This document shows, piece after piece, positions 34,503-40,840 of a stretch of DNA of 64,000 bases. The position numbers and the translations under genes were made by a program. A model generated the notes under the pieces. It was not told where the DNA came from and did not search any database. It saw only the letters and a list, made by a program, of their open reading frames with translations. The stretch comes from Chitinophagaceae bacterium (GTDB lineage Bacteria > Bacteroidota > Bacteroidia > Chitinophagales > Chitinophagaceae), in the NCBI GenBank assembly GCA_023251255.1, contig JAHEZD010000008.1, positions 1 to 64,000 on the forward strand, in the 5' to 3' direction. Position 1 is the stretch's first letter; every line of letters begins with the position of its first letter.

Positions 34503-35300
34503 CTACTTTTTACTTTTATTTATAAACTCAATTATCTCTTGCTTAAGCTTTTTTTGTTCTGGTGAATATGCCTCCTGAAATTCATTCATCAAATCCAGCA
34601 AAGTCATCTTTTGTTCATACTTGGTTCCCTTTTGCCTTATTACACAATATTCGGGCATGGGCATGTTCTTCTCTACCAACAAATATTTGACTATATCCAA
34701 TTTCCACGAACCAGCTATGGAAATAAGTGATTCTTCGTTGGTACCATAAATTGACAGGTCTGCACCATTATCTACCAAAAGCCTCACATAATCAAGGCTC
34801 CCGTAAGAACATGCTGTACTCAAAGGTGTTTTAAATAAAGTAGTGGCACGACCACGCTTATCAAAAAAGGCACCCACTTTTTTAGTGTTTACATCGGCAC
34901 CAAATTGAATCATTAATTCAAGTATTGATTTGCCAACTGGCGAATTTGAATTGCACATACAGGCATTTAGAAACGGCGTATTTTCCTTGATGCTGGAACG
35001 GAGGTTAGGATCAGCACCCAATGCAAGCATTTGTTTTACCGAAGCAACTTTCCCTAAAAAAATGGCAAACTCCAGCAGGCTTTCCCCATGTATCTTTTCC
35101 CGGAAGTTGGCTGCGGATTTGTTGGCAGAAACATAGTTTTTTATGGCAATAGTATCTTCTACCTGTATGGCCTTGGCCAAATCATAAAAAGGTGTTTGTT
35201 CAAACAACCTCACATCATATCCATTAGGCTTATGCGAAGATTGTCCACTACAGGTGCTAAAGAACCCTACGAAAACAATGAAGGTCAAAAATGGTTTCAC
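34503..35300 (-). CDS. Ankyrin-repeat lipoprotein, candidate immunity protein (A1)
   Basis: 265 residues. Signal MKPFLTFIVFVGFFSTCSG with a Cys lipobox; then at least four ankyrin repeats (about 60-220: LLEFAIFLGKVASVKQMLALGADPNLRS, LELMIQFGADVNTKK, TPLSTACSYGSLDYVRLLVDNGADLSIYG, LISIAGSWKLDIVKYLLVEKNM). The C-terminal block EYCVIRQKGTKYEQKMTLLDL is shared with the next gene. It is a clear paralogue of that gene (same opening after the Cys, PNGYDVRLFE), so the pair arose by duplication. Placed behind an RHS tip with a lipase fold, a periplasmic ankyrin protein that blocks the lipase is the likely role. It is separated from its twin by 118 bp. Confidence 0.78.
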   Translation of the reverse strand: MKPFLTFIVFVGFFSTCSGQSSHKPNGYDVRLFEQTPFYDLAKAIQVEDTIAIKNYVSANKSAANFREKIHGESLLEFAIFLGKVASVKQMLALGADPNLRSSIKENTPFLNACMCNSNSPVGKSILELMIQFGADVNTKKVGAFFDKRGRATTLFKTPLSTACSYGSLDYVRLLVDNGADLSIYGTNEESLISIAGSWKLDIVKYLLVEKNMPMPEYCVIRQKGTKYEQKMTLLDLMNEFQEAYSPEQKKLKQEIIEFINKSKK

Positions 35301-35306
35301 TGTCAG

Positions 35307-35432
35307 TTATTTAATTTTATTGTCCCTTATTAAATCTTTCATACTATACGTCCTTGTTTCAATAGGTTTCCAAACACTTGACATGTCAACTGCTGCGATT
35401 TTACGAATAACAATGCTATCACCTCTTGTCCT
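35307..35432 (-). pseudogene. Short open remnant overlapping the end of ankyrin gene A2
   Basis: In a second frame, overlapping the A2 stop codon, about 40 codons read like protein (VWKPIETRTYSMKDLIRDNKIK at the end) without a start codon upstream. It could be the tail of a displaced gene. A similar remnant follows the third ankyrin gene. Confidence 0.25.
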
Positions 35433-36231
35433 TTAAAAATTCAATTATTTCTTCCCTGAGCCGCTTCTGTTCTGGGCTGTACATCTCCACATTTTCATTG
35501 AGCAAATCCAAGAGCGTCATTTTCCTCTCACTGGGATTTCCCTCCTGCCTTATAACACAGTATTCAGGTACAGGTATCTTTTTTTCTATCAAAAAGTACT
35601 TTACCATATCAAGATTTTTACCAAGAATAGTATAGGTTATGAGAGAACCTTCATTCCCCTTATAAATTGTTATGTCAGCACCATTATCCACCAGTAATTT
35701 TACACCAAATAGGTTGCCATAAAAACACACACTAACCAACGGAGTTGAGTAAGTAACTATCTTCCTACCATATTTGTTTACAACCGTATCAATTTTCATA
35801 TTGTTAACCTCCGCACCATACCTAATCAATAACGACAGGATGGAATCCCCATTTTGGAGGGGCTCATAATGCAGGCAAGCATCATCAAAGGCACTTTTCC
35901 CTGTTTTTGAAGAACGGAGATTTGGATTAGCTCCCAATTCAAGCAATTGTTTTGTTGACAGTAGCTTATCAGTTATTACAGCAAAAGAAAGAAAACCCTT
36001 ATGATAAACTGGTTCCTGATAATTAATAGCATTTTTATCAGATAAAATATACCTTTTTATACTATTTGTGTCCTCGTTTTTAATTGCTTTTGCTAAATCA
36101 TAATAAGGTGTTTTTTCAAACAACCTCACATCATATCCATTAGGTGGTTGCTTATGGGATGTTTGCCCATTACAAGCACTGAAAAAAAATGTACTCAAAA
36201 CCATATACTTTACCAATCTGCTTTTTTTCAT
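35419..36231 (-). CDS. Ankyrin-repeat lipoprotein, candidate immunity protein (A2)
   Basis: 270 residues from the ATG at 36231. The frame is open to 36291, but that would overlap the RHS tip gene and bury the signal peptide MKKSRLVKYMVLSTFFFSACNG. Ankyrin repeats at about 55-225 (FLSFAVITDKLLSTKQLLELGANPNLRSS, LLIRYGAEVNNMK, TPLVSVCFYGNLFGVKLLVDNGADITIYKG), then the shared end EYCVIRQEGNPSERKMTLLDLLNEN. It starts 10 bp after the orphan RHS-lipase stop, so it is the most likely cognate immunity gene of that tip. Surface or periplasmic location is inferred from the lipobox. Confidence 0.8.
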   Translation of the reverse strand: MKKSRLVKYMVLSTFFFSACNGQTSHKQPPNGYDVRLFEKTPYYDLAKAIKNEDTNSIKRYILSDKNAINYQEPVYHKGFLSFAVITDKLLSTKQLLELGANPNLRSSKTGKSAFDDACLHYEPLQNGDSILSLLIRYGAEVNNMKIDTVVNKYGRKIVTYSTPLVSVCFYGNLFGVKLLVDNGADITIYKGNEGSLITYTILGKNLDMVKYFLIEKKIPVPEYCVIRQEGNPSERKMTLLDLLNENVEMYSPEQKRLREEIIEFLKDKR

Positions 36232-36241
36232 AAAATGTTTT

Positions 36242-38020
36242 TTAATACCCGAACTTAATTGCACGGATAACTTTATCAATTCCATGTCCATTTAGCGGCC
36301 CCCCTTTAAACACATTCGAAGTTGACCAGCTATTTAGTTTAATATCTGTTCCTAAATGATGCAAAATGCCTGTAAGTTTATTTCCCGTCCTTTGGGTTAC
36401 ATCCAACAATTCTCCATTAATTACATAGTTAGTAATTCCCCCACGTGATATATCCAGCCCATATGCTCTTACTGTGTTATCTGATAGCCAGGCAGGGTTA
36501 TAGGTTATTGCTACCCCACTATTTTTTACAGCAGCAGCTATGGCAAGCCCCCCACCCAAGGAGTGCCCAAGGAAAGTAACACCACTCAGACCAAATCTAT
36601 TAACCATTGTAGTACTATTTTTTATTGCTAAATCATATTGGGCAGACATTCCCAATAGTTGCCCTCCATTGTTTATCCAATCTTGAATGTCCTCAGTTCC
36701 TGCAAAAGTATAAGCATAATGTGTTTTGCCATCAACATCGGTACGTTCATAAAGCATTGACTTAAACCCACTTTCACGGTCATCAAATTGAAACTTTTCA
36801 CCAAAAGATGCTTGCTGTCCTGAAATTTTCCACCCACCCTCCATATGGAGACGCCCATTTTGATAGACATTCTGTGCCATATAAGCACCTTCTAAGCCAG
36901 TTGGTCTCCCATCAATACTTAACGCCCCATAATCTGCTCCGCCAAGACCCAACTCTTCCATCAAATCCCCTAAAACCCCGTCCCAATATGCAGAAACATT
37001 GGAACCTATATGCCCATTGGAATTGCTCCAATCGTACCTGTTCTCATACGAATGGTCACTCAAATCATTCCCCAAATCATCCATGTTGGTGTCATGGTTA
37101 TCGGTCTGCCCAACTGTGCTTTTCAGCTTCATCCCATCCGGATCAATGAACCTGATAGGATTATCGTTCGTGTAAGTATATGGGCTCCATCTCCTGTTAC
37201 TCTCCGCCATCGGGTCCACCACATGCCACCTGCCTATCTGGTTGTCGTACATCCTTGCACCGTAGTCCGTCCATTCAAGGCCACCACCGCTCAGTTCATG
37301 GCTCTGTTCCTCCTTGCCATTGTACTTCAGCCCTTGGGGCGTGCCATTGGCAGCCTTGGAACTTATACCTGCCATCACCAATCCAAAGGGGTAGTACTGC
37401 GTTTCCTCCACCAGCTTGCCATGTATGTGTTCCACATGGAGGTCATCAAAATAGACAGGGTACTGTGAATTGGTATTGCTGAGATAAATATACAGGTATC
37501 CGTTCTTGCTGATGTCTATACCGCTTCCGCCATTTGCCTCCAGCAGTACAGCAGGGTTGCAGCTTCCATCATGGTTCTGCATGAGGCTGGTGAAACCGGA
37601 GCCGCTGCTCACCATCTTGAACTGTTCCTCGTCCAGCAGTACCCAGTTCAGGTAGGCACCGTCCGTACCGTAATTGTCCTGCATGGACATGAAATCAAGC
37701 ACTCCGGGGTAGAGGTTGCTCCCGTCTATATTGCCCAGCACCCCTCCCTTTGCACCTGTCCTGATGATGCCACCACTGAAGATGCCGCTCAGCACGTCCT
37801 CTATCGGGCTGATGGAACTGGGGTCATTGTCGGGGTCGGTATTGTCGTACCAGCCCATTACCCTTGCATCCACATGGTCCCCGGCCATTACCTTCAGCAG
37901 CTTGCCAGCACCCAGCACTGTCTGCACCTGCCCGCTGATGGGGGTCTTGGCTGCCGCTACCTTCTGCACCATGCTGCCACTGGCACCCATGCAGGATGGT
38001 GCGGCTATACGGTTCACCAC
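36242..38020 (-). CDS. Orphan RHS C-terminal cassette with class-3-lipase-like toxin tip
   Basis: 592 codons from a GTG pair at 38020. An in-frame TAG lies within the 63-bp repeat that begins at 38035, so the 5' part of the RHS gene is missing and no good start or signal exists. Residues about 20-230 match the equivalent part of the full RHS gene downstream (KLLKVMAGDHVDA, NWVLLDEEQFKMV, DDLHVEHIHGKLVEETQYYPFGLVMAG). The RHS core is DYGARMYDNQIGRWHVVDPMAES...NPIRFIDPDGM. After DDLGND the sequence is unique: a lipase domain with GHSLGGG (nucleophile Ser, VTFLGHSLGGGLAI). Probably not expressed as a full toxin; it is a stored or displaced tip. Confidence 0.8.
   Translation of the reverse strand: MVNRIAAPSCMGASGSMVQKVAAAKTPISGQVQTVLGAGKLLKVMAGDHVDARVMGWYDNTDPDNDPSSISPIEDVLSGIFSGGIIRTGAKGGVLGNIDGSNLYPGVLDFMSMQDNYGTDGAYLNWVLLDEEQFKMVSSGSGFTSLMQNHDGSCNPAVLLEANGGSGIDISKNGYLYIYLSNTNSQYPVYFDDLHVEHIHGKLVEETQYYPFGLVMAGISSKAANGTPQGLKYNGKEEQSHELSGGGLEWTDYGARMYDNQIGRWHVVDPMAESNRRWSPYTYTNDNPIRFIDPDGMKLKSTVGQTDNHDTNMDDLGNDLSDHSYENRYDWSNSNGHIGSNVSAYWDGVLGDLMEELGLGGADYGALSIDGRPTGLEGAYMAQNVYQNGRLHMEGGWKISGQQASFGEKFQFDDRESGFKSMLYERTDVDGKTHYAYTFAGTEDIQDWINNGGQLLGMSAQYDLAIKNSTTMVNRFGLSGVTFLGHSLGGGLAIAAAVKNSGVAITYNPAWLSDNTVRAYGLDISRGGITNYVINGELLDVTQRTGNKLTGILHHLGTDIKLNSWSTSNVFKGGPLNGHGIDKVIRAIKFGY
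37065..37276. repeat. RHS-core duplication, copy A
   Basis: 212 bp, about 95% identical by eye to 41610-41821, with no length change. It encodes the end of the RHS core up to DDLGND, after which the two tips diverge. Lower identity continues upstream in the gene. Confidence 0.85.
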
Positions 38021-38034
38021 GTTCTCGAACAGCA

Positions 38035-38097
38035 GGCTACTGCTCAGAATCTACGGATAGCCACTTCGATTTGATGTATAATCTAACGAGAACTGGG
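38035..38097. repeat. 63-bp direct repeat R2
   Basis: One mismatch to 31787-31849. It carries the stop codon (TAG on the minus strand) that ends the upstream reading of the orphan RHS cassette; RHS homology stops at its edge. It is therefore a recombination junction. Confidence 0.85.
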
Positions 38098-38140
38098 TAA
38101 CCATTTAAAAGCCCCTTATGGGCAAAAGGAGGATTTTTCA

Positions 38141-38401
38141 ATGCATTTCGATGGAGCATTATTAAAAGAGCAGGGTGTACCCTTCGCTATTGTGGTTGTA
38201 AAACCACACGTACTTAACAGTTCATGCGAAATTCAATGTGCGAGAACTGATTTCAGCAGACACTTTCCAAGTGTGCCAATTATCCTGATGGCACAGGATC
38301 AAAGAGGGGTTCCGACATACCAAGGGAGAACAGACATCGTGCAATTCCTTGCCAGCATCAGCCCTTCCCGTATTCCATGGAAAAGGTATTCACTCAATTA
38401 A
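38141..38401 (+). CDS. Small conserved-looking protein of unknown function
   Basis: 86 residues. An unusually strong Shine-Dalgarno (AGGAGG at 38127-38132) sits eight bases before the ATG, rare in this phylum and good support for translation. The protein is compact, with FAIVVVKPHVLNS, FPSVPIILMAQD, GVPTYQGRTDIVQFLASI and SRIPWKRYSLN. No domain recognised. It starts 43 bp after the R2 repeat and precedes the DUF1508 gene by 24 bp on the same strand, so the two probably form an operon. Confidence 0.7.
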   Translation: MHFDGALLKEQGVPFAIVVVKPHVLNSSCEIQCARTDFSRHFPSVPIILMAQDQRGVPTYQGRTDIVQFLASISPSRIPWKRYSLN

Positions 38402-38425
38402 ATCACAAATTCAAAAACAAGTTTT

Positions 38426-38764
38426 ATGTCTTCTTATCCACGTTACGAAGTATTCAAAGACAGCAGAAATGAATACCGATTCAGACTCGTTGCTGCAAAT
38501 TACAAGACCATCCTTGCAAGTGAAGGGTATACAAGTAAACAAAACTGTTACAACGGCATAGAATCATGCCAAAGGAATTCCCCTAATGATAACAGGTACC
38601 AACGGTTGACTTCGAGCAACTACAAGTATTATTTCAATTTACTTGCTGAAAATGGCCACATCATCGGAACCAGTGAAATGTATGAAAGCACTACCGGAAG
38701 GGAAAGCGGCATTGATGCTGTTAAAAGGGATGGCCCCACAAAAACCATTTCAGACAACTCTTGA
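38426..38764 (+). CDS. DUF1508 / YegP family protein
   Basis: 112 residues with two copies of the DUF1508 unit: YEVFKDSRNEYRFRLVAANYKTILASEGYTSKQNCYNGIESC and YYFNLLAENGHIIGTSEMYESTTGRESGIDAVKRDGP. The family is a small duplicated beta-alpha fold of unknown function common in bacteria, often beside stress genes. Second in a small plus-strand operon that interrupts the minus-strand RHS region. Confidence 0.88.
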   Translation: MSSYPRYEVFKDSRNEYRFRLVAANYKTILASEGYTSKQNCYNGIESCQRNSPNDNRYQRLTSSNYKYYFNLLAENGHIIGTSEMYESTTGRESGIDAVKRDGPTKTISDNS

Positions 38765-38823
38765 TAATCAAGCCTACCGCTCCGGGCAAAAGTGGAGTTA
38801 TTACTAACCCCAAAAATTATTTT

Positions 38824-38988
38824 ATGAATAATAATTTAAGCTTCTATATGCCACTTGACCAAATAAAAATTGGTTTGCCAAACGGTGCATATTTCGAAGC
38901 AAGAGGCAACAATGCAAAAATAATGACAGCAGCTATTGCTATCTGCATAGTTATTGCGGTTGCATATATTGTTTCCAAAATAAAATAG
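38824..38988 (+). CDS. Small single-pass membrane protein
   Basis: 54 residues from the ATG at 38824 (a TTG at 38761 would extend it over the DUF1508 stop). The N-terminal part FYMPLDQIKIGLPNGAYFEARGNN is followed by one helix (IMTAAIAICIVIAVAYIV) and a basic end SKIK. No family recognised. Third in the small plus-strand operon. Confidence 0.5.
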   Translation: MNNNLSFYMPLDQIKIGLPNGAYFEARGNNAKIMTAAIAICIVIAVAYIVSKIK

Positions 38989-39073
38989 TACCCAATTCTT
39001 TAATGGTTAGTTAAGGCTGTTATCATTGATAGTAGCCTTTTCTATTTGTATTATAGGAAGATTGCTATAGCAT

Positions 39074-39668
39074 GATGCTCGCCGAAAGGAACGGGAAGGA
39101 GATACGACTGGACGTTCCGTGCGAGTGCGAGCGGCTGGGGCGTCCAAGGGAATGACCAGCGGGAATGATGGGCGCACAGTGCAGGCGCTGCCATATAGGA
39201 TAGCGGTAGCTATAAGGGTAGGCTTGTGAAGGCAGCGCCAAACGCAGACGGGAGCCGCACGGCGAGCAAAAGATCAGAAGGAAGCATGTGGATGTGCATA
39301 CGTGTGAAGGATTGCATAGCCGGGAGCGAAGCATGGTGGAAGGAGTATGGGTGGGTTTGTGCAATAGGTGAAAAGTGATTGATGGGAATTGTGCGGTGGC
39401 ATTACTTTTCCCTATGCACCAGTGCGGTGGCACGAGAGAGACCTGGCTGGAGCGTTAAGGCGTTAAGTGCAAGACAAACAGGCATGCACAGGCACCGGGA
39501 GCTTCCCGAGCGAAGGAGGGATGAGGAAAAAGCATGACAAACTGCGGAGCTACCCGAAGGGCGGTGCAGTGAAAAACATTCCTTCAAGCAAATCAAGAGA
39601 GGATGTTTTTGTCTGCAACGGTTTGGCGTGGTTTTTATCGAAGACTGACGGAGGGAGACCTTTTTACC
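39074..39668. ncRNA. Structured element SE2, about 595 bp, second copy (candidate non-coding RNA or recombination arm)
   Basis: Second copy of the element at 33905. The GGCGCTGCC/GGCAGCGCC stem (39184-39192 with 39231-39239) is kept. The inner ATAGC/GCTAT stem is kept, with loop GGTA instead of GAA. The terminator-like stem AAAAACAT/ATGTTTTT (39572-39579 with 39603-39610) is kept, but its inner part is changed to CCTT/GAGG, which still pairs. It lies downstream (minus-strand sense) of ankyrin gene B, exactly as the first copy lies downstream of A1. Confidence 0.5.
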
Positions 39669-39989
39669 GCTGTACTTGGAAGTATCATCTTCTTCAACCA
39701 CCATCCGTAAATATATCAATGCGTAAGGGATAGCAGTAAAAAGCCAACAGCAGAGAGGAACGAACTGCGATGACTTGGAGCGGATAGCTCTATCCTAAGG
39801 GATACGCCAAAATACCTGAGTACTTATGTTCTCGGCAACAATGATGTCTTAGGGTTCTTAAAAGTCATTTAAGCTTCTCAACCACTTGCCCCAATAACTC
39901 AATTGTCAACTTTATGGGGTCTTTTATCTCTGAGTATAATGTTTTGAAAACCAGATAATCTGATCCGTTACCGATTTCTTTTGACGGTG
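39669..39989. pseudogene. 321-bp gap with a short coding remnant on the minus strand
   Basis: Minus strand 39981-39865 is open without a start codon and reads convincingly (SDYLVFKTLYSEIKDPIKL...LLGQVVEKLK, then stop). It overlaps the ankyrin B stop in another frame. It may be the tail of a replaced immunity gene. The rest of the gap shows nothing I can name. Confidence 0.3.
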
Positions 39990-40838
39990 CTATTTATTTG
40001 GATTAATCTTTGAAGGAATCGTAAGGGAATCTTTTACTTTATATACCTCATTATTGGGAAAATCTATTGCTTTCAAATAGTCCAATATATCTTGCCTTGC
40101 CTTCAATTTGGCGGCACTTGCATTATCGGGGAATTTCTTAATGTCTAAAAAATCAAAAATATCAATGGCCTTACTATCCATTCTATAAAATATAGGGTTC
40201 GGCACTTTCATCTTTTTCTCCACTATCATGTAATGTGCAGTGAAAATATTTTCATTATGAAAACTAAGGAGCAGGTAACGCCAAACACTATATTCTTCTT
40301 TGTACTTAACATAGGCATCCGCACCATTTTCAAGTAGCAGCTTTGCACAAGCAGAGTCCCTAACTGCACCTTTTAGTGGCACATAAACATATCCATTGGC
40401 TGAATCCTTGTCAGTTCCCCTAGACAATGCATTCACATCTGCACCCTTTGCAATCAGTGATTGCAGCATTGCATGCGATTTTGGAGTAAGCTCGTAATAA
40501 TCCGTCAGTTCATGGATTGGAGTGTAGCCTCTCTTGTTCTTTATATTGAAATCCGCACCTGCTTCCAGCAGGGCATCTACCGATGCCACTTTCTGGTTAT
40601 CAATGGCAAGGTGCAGGAGGGTTTGTCCGAACTTCTTTTCCTGGAGGTTTATATCCGCCTTGCCCTCGGCCACCAACCTCTTTATTTCTGCAACATTCTC
40701 CTCCTTTACGGCAAGTGCCAGTTTACGGGAGGGCATGCTATCAAACAAATCGAACCTGTAACCCGGCGGTACATAGGTTTGTGCATGGCAGCCCATTAAA
40801 AGCAGTGAAAGGCTAAAAATCATTATAGTGTTTTTCAT
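39990..40838 (-). CDS. Ankyrin-repeat lipoprotein, candidate immunity protein (B)
   Basis: 282 residues from the ATG at 40838 (the frame opens at a TTG two codons earlier). Lipobox LLMGC. Ankyrin repeats at about 40-215: RKLALAVKEENVAEIKRLVAEGKADINLQ, QTLLHLAIDNQKVASVDALLEAGADFNIKNKRGYTPIHELTDYY, LQSLIAKGADVNALSR, AKLLLENGADAYVK. It shares the YRFDLFDSMPSRKLA-type opening idea but is otherwise distant from A1/A2, matching the different lipase tip it follows. The gap to the RHS stop is 2 bp, indicating translational coupling as for toxin-immunity pairs. Confidence 0.82.
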   Translation of the reverse strand: MKNTIMIFSLSLLLMGCHAQTYVPPGYRFDLFDSMPSRKLALAVKEENVAEIKRLVAEGKADINLQEKKFGQTLLHLAIDNQKVASVDALLEAGADFNIKNKRGYTPIHELTDYYELTPKSHAMLQSLIAKGADVNALSRGTDKDSANGYVYVPLKGAVRDSACAKLLLENGADAYVKYKEEYSVWRYLLLSFHNENIFTAHYMIVEKKMKVPNPIFYRMDSKAIDIFDFLDIKKFPDNASAAKLKARQDILDYLKAIDFPNNEVYKVKDSLTIPSKINPNK

Positions 40839-40840
40839 AA

